A stretch of DNA of 64,000 bases from Cladophialophora immunda (taxonomy: Eukaryota; Ascomycota; Eurotiomycetes; Chaetothyriales; Herpotrichiellaceae): contig NW_015622541.1 of the NCBI RefSeq assembly GCF_000835495.1, positions 682,001 to 746,000 of the forward strand, given 5' to 3'. How positions within the stretch are numbered: the stretch's first letter is position 1; each line of letters starts with the position of its first letter. The notes beneath the pieces are model-generated. The model made no database searches and was not told where the DNA came from. It worked only from the letters and a program-made list of their open reading frames with translations. Shown one piece after another: positions 1 to 10,832 of the stretch. A program made the position numbers and the translations under genes.

Positions 1-419
1 AACTGAGGGTTCTCCCAAACTCCCCATGCTGAGTACGGCGGACTGTTCTTTTCGATGTCCTCAAAGGTTGGAAGGGATTTCGGAACCGACATTTTGGGTC
101 GTATTGAGCCGACCTCTACGTAGGAAAATGCAACAGATTTGTGGGCGATTGAAGCGACGAAATGTTATGCGCTGCAAGAGTGAGACTATGCCCTGGCCAG
201 CTCAATTGGTGGTTGCTGGTAAAAAGAACGGCCTGACCTGAGCGGACATGACATCTCCGTGACGCCGTCGGAGGTTACAACTTTCCATGGACTCGTAGTT
301 TGCCACCGGAACCCCGAAGGATTGCTTATTACACAACTTAAAAACGAATTTGATTCTGGAAATTCTTGATGAGTGGACTGCCGGGTTTACCGAGCACAGT
401 GTTTTTCAGCATTCTTGCG
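1..419. other. Left-edge non-coding stretch
   Basis: No convincing coding exon is visible. Short open frames lack family resemblance. The last 100 bases presumably hold the promoter of the EthD-like gene that follows. Confidence 0.4.
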
Positions 420-1070
420 ATGGGTCGCGCCAGCATCGTTCTGTGTGTTGAGGTCAAATCTGATGTCGAGTCGGAGCGGCTTCAACAGTGGGTGCAAAAT
501 CTTCAGCAGGCCATTCCAACTTGCACCTCCGTGTTCAGACTTCACGCCAGCGACAAGCACGATTCCTTGAAACCGTATAGAGACCAGTATTTAATCAATC
601 TGGAGGATCCGGAAGCACTTACACAAGCCACGATCGAACGACTTATATCTGAAGCATCGACGCTGTTCTCTTCGTCGGATTGGAACATTTATCACGAAAT
701 TGCCCGGCGTTCAAGACCTGGGATAGACAACAACGAATATCCACCAATAGGAACAGAATACGTGCAAGTTGGCATGGATCCTACCCTCGGCAGCACTCAA
801 GACTATCTCGATTGGTTTGAACAGGAACACCAAGGCATGCTCGCTAAAGTTCCCGGTTGGCGTGGCACTCGAAGATATAGGTTGGCTTCAAGGTACGGGA
901 GCGGGAGAGAACATGCAGCCCTGTTCGTCTCGGCCAGCGAATACGACGTTGAGAACGGCTTGGGAGGTCCCATCTGGCAAGCCTCTATCGACACTCCATG
1001 GACGGAGAGAGTGAGAGACAATCTGGCTCAGGCATATCACCGGCGCACTTGGAAATTCTTGCCACTATAG
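420..1070 (+). CDS. EthD-like dimeric alpha/beta-barrel protein, copy 1
   Basis: Intronless, 216 aa from the ATG at 420. An upstream in-frame ATG at 369 would add 17 residues. I prefer 420 because the protein then aligns from its first residues with the paralogue at 1176-1817 (MGRASIVLCVEV against MAPGCVVIYFNP). Both share an aromatic-acidic motif, DWFEQEH here, followed by KVPGWRGTRR, then ENGLGG and a closing HRRTWKFLP. The DWF/Y..EH...VPGW pattern is typical of fungal EthD-like ferredoxin-fold proteins, small cofactor-free enzymes that often tailor polyketides or aromatic intermediates. The substrate cannot be read from sequence. The gene converges on its paralogue, with stop codons 105 bp apart. 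Confidence 0.75.
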   Translation: MGRASIVLCVEVKSDVESERLQQWVQNLQQAIPTCTSVFRLHASDKHDSLKPYRDQYLINLEDPEALTQATIERLISEASTLFSSSDWNIYHEIARRSRPGIDNNEYPPIGTEYVQVGMDPTLGSTQDYLDWFEQEHQGMLAKVPGWRGTRRYRLASRYGSGREHAALFVSASEYDVENGLGGPIWQASIDTPWTERVRDNLAQAYHRRTWKFLPL

Positions 1071-1175
1071 AAAGCCATTAAATACAAAAGCATCATATGC
1101 CTTTCTCTTTATTTAGAGGACTCCGAATCAGTCTTCCGACCAAGGACGCAGACCTGTCTTCCTCTTTTGCTTGGT

Positions 1176-1817
1176 TCACGGCATTATCTCCCAAGTGCGA
1201 CGGTGACTCGGCATCTCCACGTTGGCAATAACTTTTTTAGACCATTCAGACAGCATCGAGCTCTTCCACTGGTCCCCACCCAGCCCGTTTTCTTTTTCAT
1301 ATTGCTGCTGTGCCAGGATTCTCCTCCAGGGTGCTTTTCCATCGCCATGCTCAAACAAGAATTGCCAGCGAGTCCCAATACACCATCCTTGGACCTTGGA
1401 CAGCCGAGGCAGGTGCTCGGTCCGGTACCAGGTGTGGTATTCTTCCATGTGTTCGGGTATAGGAGCCGAGCCAACCTGGACAACTTGACTTCCCGCGGGC
1501 CTCTCATCTCCCTCTAGGTGATGTTGTGTGTCCTTCGAGATTCGTTCGTACACATGCCAATCCGAGTGTTGCAGTGGGCTCTCTTCGCGCATTTCCTTAA
1601 CCAGATCTTTAGTGACCTTGGTCACATCTTCCACCTCAATGAAGTTCTCATATCGGTAAAAATTGGCCTCGATGTCGTCGGCGTCTGTGGCGACCATCTT
1701 TGTACGCAAGTGAAACCCGGGAATCTTTTCTTGAATCTTCTCTCTCCAGCTCGCCAAGACACTTTCATCATCTGATTGAGTAGGATTGAAATAAATCACA
1801 ACGCATCCTGGCGCCAT
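1176..1817 (-). CDS. EthD-like dimeric alpha/beta-barrel protein, copy 2
   Basis: Intronless, 213 aa from the ATG at 1817; a frame seven codons longer starts with TTG and is unlikely. It shares the whole architecture of copy 1: an N-terminal strand, a central SDWHVYERI segment matching copy 1's SDWNIYHEI, TWYRTEHLPRLSKVQGW, then ENGLGGDQW and a closing HRRTWEIMP. Overall identity by eye is modest except in these blocks, so the duplication is old. Likely role, as for copy 1, is a small cofactor-free enzyme or binding protein of secondary or aromatic metabolism. Tail-to-tail orientation suggests inverted duplication or later rearrangement. Confidence 0.75.
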   Translation of the reverse strand: MAPGCVVIYFNPTQSDDESVLASWREKIQEKIPGFHLRTKMVATDADDIEANFYRYENFIEVEDVTKVTKDLVKEMREESPLQHSDWHVYERISKDTQHHLEGDERPAGSQVVQVGSAPIPEHMEEYHTWYRTEHLPRLSKVQGWCIGTRWQFLFEHGDGKAPWRRILAQQQYEKENGLGGDQWKSSMLSEWSKKVIANVEMPSHRRTWEIMP

Positions 1818-2687
1818 AATAACGGATCTTGTTGTCAAAATGGTGAGAAGGAACGCGGAACGAAGACGGCTTGTGGAATGGAGCGACGCTGCTGTTGATA
1901 TTGAACCTTTATGGGCAGCTTATAGATCATCTTCAGTTGAAGTGCTAGTATTCTATATAAGAATTAACTGTTCGGAGATAGACTCCCGCACCTCCGCATC
2001 ATACCTGTGTTACGCCCGGTCTTTTGTGCGGCCATTTCAGGGTAGGAGGTATTTCAGCCGGTCTAGGAATGTGACCTAAACAGGGGCTGGCTCTCTGCTT
2101 TCTATTACTCAACCGAAGAGTGATCCTTCACACGTCCGTCTCTGGTTAGACCTTCCCATGGCTAAACTACTTAGCTACGTAACGGAGTACATATGGAAGG
2201 TCAGGCCTTCAGATACAAGTGGCACAGTCTGACGCAGAAGAGGTGGTGGCAGCCACATCAGGTACTGCCAGTATTGTCAACGGGGATAGAGATACCATTG
2301 TGTCTAAGGATATAGTAATTATTTTTTAATAAATGACAATCGCCTCCGAGCGAATAAGTCAGACAGCCAGAGTACAAAACTGCCACAAAACGCTCTTCTC
2401 GTCAGAGTGTGCCATTTAATTTTGACATCGGTTCGAGATGTAAGTACTAGGGAGGGCCGGACAAGGCAGCTTGAGACTTCAGGTAATGCTGGTTGACAAT
2501 TTACCTTAGCTCTTTAAGTGGTATAAAGGGCATGTGCTCTGAGGATAAAGCATTTTGGTTTGCCTCTATCTACTGTAGCGCTGATCTCCCGAGACTTGTG
2601 AGAGGACAACGGGTCATTCTTGCTATATGCGCAGTTCCCCAAGTCTCTAGATCCGCTGTGTGAAGACTTAAACGACAAGATGCCATT
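1818..2687. other. Intergenic region, 870 bp
   Basis: Holds the promoter of the minus-strand EthD-like gene and the 3' flank of the sugar transporter. It is AT-rich around 2300-2400. I see no gene, RNA or clear repeat. Confidence 0.4.
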
Positions 2688-4562
2688 TCAATGGCCCTTG
2701 ATCGAGCTGACACTCTCAACATGAAAGTTTGCAGGTTCTCTTTTCTCGAGCTCGTTAGGGCTGGTTGTATCCGCGTTGTCTTGTTTCTTAGTCGAGAGGT
2801 CTAACATGGAAGAGTCAAGGTGAACGTCAGCAAGATGCACCATGACCTCCGTTTTGTCTCCGAAGAGGTCTGCCATCTCTTCTAAAGGCACCCCTTTGGT
2901 TTCAGGAAGCTGGAACCACACCCAGACCCAGCCAACTGCCGAAACACAAATGAAGAGCTGGTAATCGTTAGGCTAGGACCATTGGGGAAAATCATGTTCT
3001 CAGTACTTACCACGAAGAACTTCCATCCAACGGCCGCAAATGCATAGGGAGCCACCTGTAAGTAGAGGATATCACTGGCGGCAACAGTAGCAATCGACAA
3101 GGCGACTCCTTTTGCTCGAACGTGGTTGGGAAATATTTCTCCAAGAACAACAAGCAGGGGTGCGTCGTAGCAGCTAGCATAGAAGCACAAGTAAACGAAG
3201 AGTGATGCGAGGCCGACTGCCAAACCAGCGTCATTGTTTGTGCCGCTGTACTCTGCGACCATTGCGGCATTGATGGCGACACAGATAATACAACCAGCCA
3301 ATCCAGTAAGCAACATCAGTCGCCGTCCAAGGCGGTCCAGGAGAAACGCGCCCACCAGATTGCCTACAAATGCGACTGACAAAGCCGTGAGTATTATGTC
3401 TCTCGGACGATTCGAGCCTTAAACTTACTCGAATCCCTTCCGGACTGAATGATAATCTGCTGCTTCGAATTGAAGCCCAGCGCTGCATAAAAGATGGGGG
3501 CCTGCACATCTGTAAGCATCCAACAAATCGTTCTTTGCGTTGGGTAAAAGTCTTACATAGTTCTGGATAACAAGAACAGCTGTGCTCTGTCCTAGGAATG
3601 AAAGTCCACAGCCTATTATCACGCGCTTTCTGTACGCTTTCGAAAATAGGGCTTTCCAGCTGCTGTCTTGTTTCTGATCGTGTTGTGCTTGCATCTTCAT
3701 CTGGTAAAACTCTTCTCGAGCATACGTCTGATCTGAGCCGTCTTTAGAGGAATGAAGTTTGGCGACTGTCTTCCATGCTTCTTCGACTTTGCCCCTCATC
3801 AAAAGGAATCGTGGCGACTCGGGAATGAACGGGAGAGTAACCAGGGAAATCATCGGCCAGAGGAGACTGAGGCCGGCTGGGGCGCGCCACTGCGCCACTG
3901 TATTTTCTGTGTAATGAAACGCTAGACCGAAATATGAGGCGGTCGCGTAGCCCAAACCCAGCATCACGCCACACATGCCAGCAGTGAGTCCTCGGTAGGC
4001 GGGGATGGAGAGCTCGGCAGTGTATGTGGGAGCTGGGATCCATGAGTTATCTAAGATGTCGCGGTTTCAAAGGACTATTGAATAGATCTTACCAACGGTC
4101 AGAAATCCCCAGCTACCCATCCCCGAAAAGAAGCGAAACACAAGGATGGTGGCCAGATTCGGAGCGGCCGTGATGCCGATACCGCCGACGAGGGACCAAA
4201 AGATGCAGTATAACATGGCTGCCTTCCTTCCGTAGCGATCTGTGATTTGTGTGCTCAATATCACTCCGAAGACCGCACCGGCCTGTGAATGTCAGGATTA
4301 GCTCCTCAGGGCAATCACAACGTCAAATGAATGTTTGATGTACCTGAAAGATTCCTCCAAGAGCTCCTACGAGCGATGTTTTGCCCTTGTGTATACCGTT
4401 TTCGTCACCGAGGCCAGTGAATTCGAGAAATGAGGGTTTGGCAAGCATGGGGGCAATCATTGCTGAGGGATATCCGAAACCAACAACACCGAATGAGATC
4501 AGAAAACACATGAGAAAATTTCGCCAGCTGAAATGTGGCTTTGTCGCCTCGACAGAAGCCAT
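2688..4562 (-). CDS. MFS sugar porter family transporter 1
   Basis: Six exons (complement): 4562-4344, 4282-4093, 4032-3557, 3501-3429, 3375-3011, 2957-2688; 530 aa, with every junction in phase. This is a plasma-membrane 12-helix transporter of the sugar porter family. Visible signatures are DRYGRK after helix 2-3, FFSGMGSWG, FIPESPRFL before the central loop, FVGNLVGAFLLDRLGRR, and LPETKGVPLEEMADLFGD at the C-terminus. The tail is short, hydrophilic and acidic. Substrate is uncertain: this family also carries quinate, lactose, polyols and other carboxylated compounds. It sits among small aromatic-type enzymes, so uptake of a cluster substrate is possible. Confidence 0.88.
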
Positions 4563-5121
4563 TTTGGGCAGTGTGCGAGGTAAGGAAAGCTCCGTATTCG
4601 ACGATAGGAGACGAAAACCAGTTCCAAATGATCTCTTGCTTTGCCTTGTCTCGTGGTGAGTGCATGTATTCTTTATTCGCAAGATTCGATTTATGTATGC
4701 CGAGTAACGGAGGTCTGATCGCCGTTTGAACTCAGGGGGCTATCCCCGCCTCCACCAAAGCTTCCCCAGACGGGGTTTTGAAATTCGCCCAGAAGCAGTA
4801 GCAACATAGTCATTGAGCAGACTCTCCTGCTAACGGCCGTCTTGCGTCCTTGCCGCGGACATAGTCAGCACGAGACTTCATTTTAGTTTTGGGCGGGCTC
4901 ACAGCGGAAATCATTCACATAGCAAAGCCCGATAAGTTTTTTTGGGATTGATTTCTGGTTTCGATTTCTCTACTACAGTAATAGCACATAGAAGAATCTG
5001 TGCAAAGGCAATGAATGTCTTGTCCTTGTCTAAAATCTATACTCTTGTTTCCTACCCTTCGTAACTTGACCTTGAACCACGCAATGGCTCTCTTTTATAA
5101 TAGCTAACCCCTCCGATCTAT
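4563..5121. other. Intergenic region, 559 bp
   Basis: Promoter side of MFS transporter 1 and 3' flank of the ABM-fold gene. No other gene seen. Confidence 0.4.
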
Positions 5122-6012
5122 CTAGGGCTCAAAGTTGTTGCTAATGCTTTTCAAGTGTCCAAAGCCATTTTCCCATGTAGTGACGACAATGTCATCGCTC
5201 AAATCATTCAGTTTCGCACTAGTCATGGTCAGCGAAGTGCGGATTCCCAGAGATTAAATTCTTGAGTGCGACTTACATAAAAGGATGCAATGCCTCTTTG
5301 ATCCTGCCGTAGACATTTTCTGAGCCATACCGCTCAAAGACCGTCAGAACCGCGCCCTCGCCGTCCTTTCTGAGCATGGGGAAATAAGCCAGGACTTCCG
5401 GCTCCTTGCGGCAAGTCTGAGCCATTTGTTCGATCTCTGTGAGGAAAGTTTGCAATGACTTCGCTTTATATTTGTATTGCGATATCACCACCAACGACTG
5501 GTCATTTTCGTCAAGGATTGTTGCTGTCGACCCCCGGTTGATAAAACCGGAGGGAGCTGCTGGTTTGAGAAAGATTATCTGAGGATATGCCTTGCCCAGA
5601 AGTTCCTCTTCCGCAACCACTTTGCGCATCCTCTGATATTCTGCACTGCTGCGGTGAGTTTCAACTAACGCAGCTTCGTTTTCATAGCTCAGACTCCCAT
5701 CAGCTCTTTTGTGTCGTCCTCAAATTGTCGGGAAGCCGCTCTTACAACTCAAGCCCACTAATCCACTCTCCTGGGAGGCTACTGGATTGGCTTTTGTGAA
5801 ACCAACAATACCCTTTGTTATCAGGTTCGTTCGACAGCGTGACCGTGGCGACATCGCGTAGGAGACCTCTAAACTGCCAGCAAGGTCAGCTTCTAATCAT
5901 TACTTGGCCATGCTGGCAGATGAAAATATCAGTCTTCTAATTTCCTGCAACTTACCTTTTCACCCTTTTCTCGCGAATCGAGCTGGCGATATACGCAGAT
6001 TGCAAGAGTCAT
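5122..6012 (-). CDS. ABM-fold (antibiotic biosynthesis monooxygenase-like) protein
   Basis: Four exons (complement): 6012-5956, 5873-5746, 5687-5277, 5218-5122; 230 aa. Introns of 82, 58 and 58 nt have good borders and restore one frame. The protein shows two successive ABM-type ferredoxin-fold units. The first runs from MTLAICVY through DNKGYCWFHKS and YENEAALVETHRSS. The second runs from FINRGSTATI through EPEVLAYFPMLRKDG and VFERY. Such proteins are cofactor-free oxygenases or dimerising accessory proteins of secondary metabolism and quinone chemistry. The naive open frame covers only about half of the gene and stops inside the last donor site, so automatic callers may truncate it. Confidence 0.75.
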
Positions 6013-6331
6013 AATGCCTGCAGTCGACAGTAGTGTCTCCCGATCCTAGTTTGTTTTCTCGTAAAGAAGGCTAGAAGGGATCCTGATAAGTGGCCAGCGT
6101 CCCTTAGCAGACAGGAAATGAATGTAAAGTCTTTCCTGCGACTGGACTATGGGGGTCGCGACTCCCGGGCATCAGACCTCCGTCTGCACCGGGGCCGAAG
6201 CGACGGGAAGTCCGATACCACATCAGACTACATCACAATGATCCGCCCTCCTTTGGAAAACAAGCATTAATCTCGCCCACACCAACCTCCTTAGTTTCGT
6301 GACAAGAGCAGTCTTCGTATCGACTTTCAAT
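6013..6331. promoter_or_regulatory. Divergent promoter between ABM-fold and CMD-like genes
   Basis: A 319-bp gap separates two divergent start codons, so both genes likely share this regulatory region. I could not assign individual binding sites. Confidence 0.45.
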
Positions 6332-7379
6332 ATGTCAGAAATTTTGGACAGCGACTTTTTGCAACATCTGATTGACATCCACAGCATTGGCTGCGGAGAA
6401 AAGTCTCGCCTGAAATGGTACCTAACCGCCATCATTGCGCTTGGCGGAATGAAGTATGCAGAGTTGATTCCGGAACTGTATAAAATTGTTCTCGACAAGT
6501 ATATTGCGGACGAGGATCAGATGGTTGAGACTCGCAAAATACGCGAAGCTCTTACCAAAGTCTGTGGGATATGGGGTGCAGCGACGGTAATTTGTTTTCT
6601 TTTCTTTTTCTTTTTGTTTTCCTCTTTGTCTTCTCCGCAAATCAACTCAGACCTTGAAGAAAGCTGCACAGCAGAATTGCCCCAGTCTGAGAATCAGCAT
6701 GCTGACACCTTCTCTCTGACTAGACGGGCACGGCTATTAGACAGCTTCTTAATGCCACACCAGAACATCTGCAGGAATCAAAATGTTACAGGTAATTCGG
6801 TCAAAAATATTTTGTGTTACTCGTCGCTTTCGCATGACGACGACGCCCATGATCTCCCTTGTTGATGTCTTGCCTTTCTGTACAGGGCCGGCGAAACACA
6901 TGAGATGGCCACTCAACGCGGTCAAGAAATGATAGACAGCATCTATCCAAAGATTCCTGGCTATGATCTATCACTCAACGCCAAGGGTTCGGCGGACTAC
7001 ACGTGGATAGTGACCAGTGAGTGCTCCACCCCCGTGTTCCGATCTATTTTCCTAGAAGATTACTCCCGACTACTACAGTGACGTCGGATATTGTGACCAG
7101 GCTGACACCACGATTTCTCTTGCAGCATTGTTCTATGGCCATGTTTTTTCCTTCATGGGGATCTTGAACAAGGTGGAAACAGCACAGTCCATTGTGGCAG
7201 CCCTGCTGAGCACTGATTGTCAAGAGCAAGCACGCAACCACATGATGGGGATGCAATTTAATGGAGGGACCAGGGAAGAAGTTCAAGGCGTCCGCGCAGT
7301 GGTGATGGCAATTGCTGAAAGGCTTGGAGTGAGAGGGAAGCAGGGTAGGACGGCTGTCGAAGTGCCTAGTATCGATTGA
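6332..7379 (+). CDS. Carboxymuconolactone decarboxylase-like (AhpD fold) protein
   Basis: Four exons: 6332-6586, 6724-6791, 6886-7016, 7126-7379; 235 aa. The all-helical protein resembles fungal CMD-like proteins: LKWYLTAIIALGGMKYAELIPELY, then REALTKVCGIWGA, then LFYGHVFSFMGILNKVETAQ. CMD proteins decarboxylate ring-cleavage lactones, while AhpD-type members use a CxxC pair as a peroxidase. No CxxC is visible here, which argues against a redox role and for a lyase or accessory function. Intron 1 is long for this window (137 nt) and pyrimidine-rich. It is divergently transcribed from the ABM-fold gene. Confidence 0.72.
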
Positions 7380-7902
7380 CTGAGACAGAAATTGCGACTG
7401 TGTAGTGGTATTTTCAGGTAACATAGCCTTGATTCCCGCTAGCTCACTAAAAAGACGGGATATATCGCTATTGTTGGCAAATTTTAGTAGTATATGTTAT
7501 AGATATCCAGAGCAACTGATTTAATAATTCGTTCTACGATATCTATCTACTAATATATTATTTATTCAACGCAAAGAAACTAGGAAGTACGTGTTGTACG
7601 CTCAAGAGGGACGAAGCTGTTTCTACACATTTTAGGTAGCTTGTGAAAGTCGGGGTCTTGGAAGGATCAATTCTTCGTATTTATAGAAAAGGCTTATACT
7701 CAAAATAGAAGTACAGCTTCAGAGTACGAAAAAAAAACTCAGTTGCCTGATCGATGTCTCATGTGTCATGTGTCGAGTATAGAGCGATAGCGCTCGAAGT
7801 ATTGATAGATTATTTCACCACGCATGGTGCTTCTCCACGCCGGGATGTCAATTAGCCCACAGAGTTAAAACATCCCATGAAGCTTAGCGTTATCCTCGAA
7901 CT
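7380..7902. other. Convergent 3' intergenic region, 523 bp
   Basis: AT-rich spacer between two convergent genes, with several AATAAT/TATTAT stretches around 7500-7560 that could serve as 3'-end signals. No gene seen. Confidence 0.4.
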
Positions 7903-9902
7903 TCAATAGTGAATTTCGGGCAAGACCATCAGCCTCCAATATTCCTCAAAGTCCAATGTCTGAGTATCACCGATACTGGTTCCTAACATCTCTCTCTTGC
8001 TGAAACCATTTCCCAGCCACGCGAAGCGGTTGAACCCCAGATTTACATCAACTACATATTCGAATTCGTAGTCTTCCCAACGAGGATCTCTCAAGGCTTC
8101 TGCAAAGTGGAAACAGCTGCCTGCGTAAATGCCAACAACTCGTCCGTCAATTGTACCTCGCTTGTACCAGCTTCTGCACGGCGCCACCCAGACGGTCTTT
8201 GATAGCCAGTTCTGGGAATAGATGTTGTACTCTTTGGTCGCTTGCGTCGACACGGTCATGGACTTGATGCCTTGGGTTTGCAGCTTGGTTATACACTTGT
8301 AGATGTATATTCCGGTCATTTGAATTGCTTGCACGAGTGAACCGTTCGAGATTGGACTGTTTGGCCCTATGAACACTGTGCCATTGTTAGTGCTGGTCTA
8401 TGCCGCAATGCTGAGGATGGCGTGCTGAGCAATTCCTGTTCAGATTTCCAGAGTGCTGGAATTGAAAGATACTCACTGAAGTAATTGGGCATATCTGGAA
8501 CAGTGATACTGAAATATGCCTCTGGTTCCTTGGAAGCCCAGCGATCAGCCAAGTTCACTGCATTCCTCCCAATCAGCGGAAATCGTGGCTGAAACGTTGT
8601 ATCAAAGCCGGTAGCACAGAAAATCGCGTCCAAGTCTCTGTGGGTGCCGTCTTTGAGCTTGATACCTGTTTCTGTAATTTCGTCGATGAAATCCCACCAA
8701 CTGTCCACGTTGTCCTGTGTCAAAGCTTCTAGGAATCCAGGTCCAGGTGTGAGACGTCGACACCCCACGGGGAACTTTGGAAGAAGCCATGATGCGATCT
8801 CCTTGCCCTTTGGTGACTCCCCTAGCCGCGCGAGCATAGTGCTTCTGAACACCTGATCCGTCTCCTCCTGGACTTTGGAGCCTGCCATTGATCGTTTAAA
8901 ATTTTGAATGCGTTTATCTGCTAGGAACACTCGATGCCGGCGTAAGTACTCAGGATCAGTCTCAAACCGTTCGAGTTCGTGTGGAGCGTAGTTGTACTCT
9001 TCGTCAACATCGGGATCCTCAGGCGTAGGCTCGTTAATACCAGGCGCAGGAGATATCCATGTCGGCGACCGGACAAAAAAATCAACATGTTTAGCCGCTG
9101 GGCCCCTCGTGGTCAGCATCTAGACGGGCCTTCACAAGTTGGAGAGCAGACACACTCTTTGCGACTTTTGGTACGATCTGGATTCCTGATGATCCGATCC
9201 CAATTACCGCCACATTCTTTCCAGACCAATCATAAGTTGTGTCCCAGTCTGCCGAATGAAGTAGCTTTCCTCGAAACCTTTCAATACCAGGGATAGCGGG
9301 CCATCTCCAGTTGCTAAAACTTGTCAGCGGTTGCTTCTCAGGATCAAGGGGCTTTTCACACTTTAAGACCCCCCCGGCGTTGATCAACACGTCGCACGAG
9401 TCTTGGAACTCTTGTCCATTCGCTTTCACTGTGAGATTCCATTTGCATGCTCGGTCACTCCAAACGGCACTAGTGACTTTGTGACCATAGGCGAAATGGC
9501 TTTCACATCCGAATTTTGCTGCTACATCCTTCATGTATGCATGTATTTGTTCGGAGGTGGCGTAGTAGTTTGGCCAAGCCGGATTTGGAGCGAAACTGAA
9601 TGCATAATTATGCGCTGGAATGTCACATTGACACCCAGGATATCTGATCCGCCCAATGGGTAAGTACCTGACTGAGTACGAGAAGGGAACTCTCACCTAT
9701 TAACGAGCCAAGTACCTCCGAGATCTGGGTTCATTTCGTAAACTTGGAAAGCTACGTTATGGTGCTTCATCTTCTGCTCGGCGATGATTGCCATCATTAG
9801 ACCAGAGTATCCTGCTCCAATGCACACGACGCGTTTGGGTTGATGTTCCCCAATGGGAGAGGTCGAACTATCTGAGAGGATATCATTCTCTTGGGCGATC
9901 AT
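7903..9902 (-). CDS. Baeyer-Villiger-type flavin monooxygenase
   Basis: Four exons (complement): 9902-9697, 9643-9156, 9097-8477, 8375-7903; 595 aa. The enzyme would use FAD, NADPH and O2 to insert oxygen next to a ketone, giving an ester or lactone. Features seen are the FAD Rossmann motif GAGYSG at residues 29-34, the Baeyer-Villiger fingerprint FRGKLLHSADWD at about 192-203 (FxGxxxHxxxWD), and the NADPH Rossmann motif GIGSSG at about 217-222. FFVRSPTWISP and VPDMPNYFMFIGPNSP are further family blocks. No signal peptide is seen, so it is probably cytosolic. It is divergent from a Zn2Cys6 regulator at 10833, a natural candidate controller. Its substrate is unknown; cyclic ketones or anthraquinone-like compounds fit the neighbourhood. 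Confidence 0.9.
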
Positions 9903-10832
9903 AATGTGCAAGGCACCAATTCAATGGACAAAGCGTTGCTTGCTTATGAAATTTGCAGTTGTTAGGATAGTGAGAGTGAAGATTTCGATAGTAATCAAAT
10001 CAGTAAGACACATTCCGCGCGTTGGACTTTAATGGTTTGATAAGTTTGTTCGCGCCAATACCGATAGACTTGAATTACATGCATTGCGGCGGATATGGGC
10101 CGCGCGGAGATGTGATGTCCGAAGAGTAGAGCATCAGGTGAGTCGTCCTGTAAATGCCTGGCCATCACTAAGAGTTTATTTGCTGGCCTGTTGTCCTTTG
10201 CCACATTATTCAGGCACACACGAATAGTTCCGCGCCGGACAACCGGATTGTGAGCCAAGAGGTTTCGAGGTATATTCATGAAGCTGGTGTGCGAGGCAAA
10301 ATTAAAGGCAAGTTTGTGCGTCTCGCTGTGACAATGACACTCAGAACTTGGTGATGTGGTGCCTAGCCTATTCGGCCAAGCAGCACTCTTTGACCCAAGC
10401 AAATCGAGGTCTCGTAGTCGCCGTCTAGATGCCCACCTCGCCAAACATAAAACGTGGTGTTTCCGAGGGCTTGTTCTCTGAGTGATAAATTAATTTAGAC
10501 CCAGCAACCCCGCCATAGTGCCGGGAAAGTCGTGCCACTGTCTTGTGCGGGGATCATGGAGGGTCTGTCGGTTATAATAACAGTAAGCAGAAGCACTATG
10601 CCGCGCTGTTGGGGTTTTCAATCGTTGAGGTCCTCCAGTCATCAGCATACAGCCTTTAGGCCACGTTTGGATGTAGCGTGCCCAGGAAAACCAAGAGTAG
10701 AGATCGCGGACAATCAACTGTTAGGGCTGTTATTGCCCGACTCGAGTTCGGTGGGAAGATCGTATTGTATGCCATATTCTCGAACATCCCTCACTCTGGT
10801 TCGAGGTGGATGCTCGAGCTTTGTCCTGCTAA
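9903..10832. promoter_or_regulatory. Divergent intergenic region between monooxygenase and Zn2Cys6 regulator
   Basis: A 930-bp spacer between two divergent starts. No coding exon is supported. It probably contains both promoters. Confidence 0.45.

Noticed and set aside
9091..9155. Read-through of the second monooxygenase exon
   Set aside because: A 58-nt intron from 9155 to 9098 restores VAKTAKHVDFFVRSPTW, the conserved continuation.
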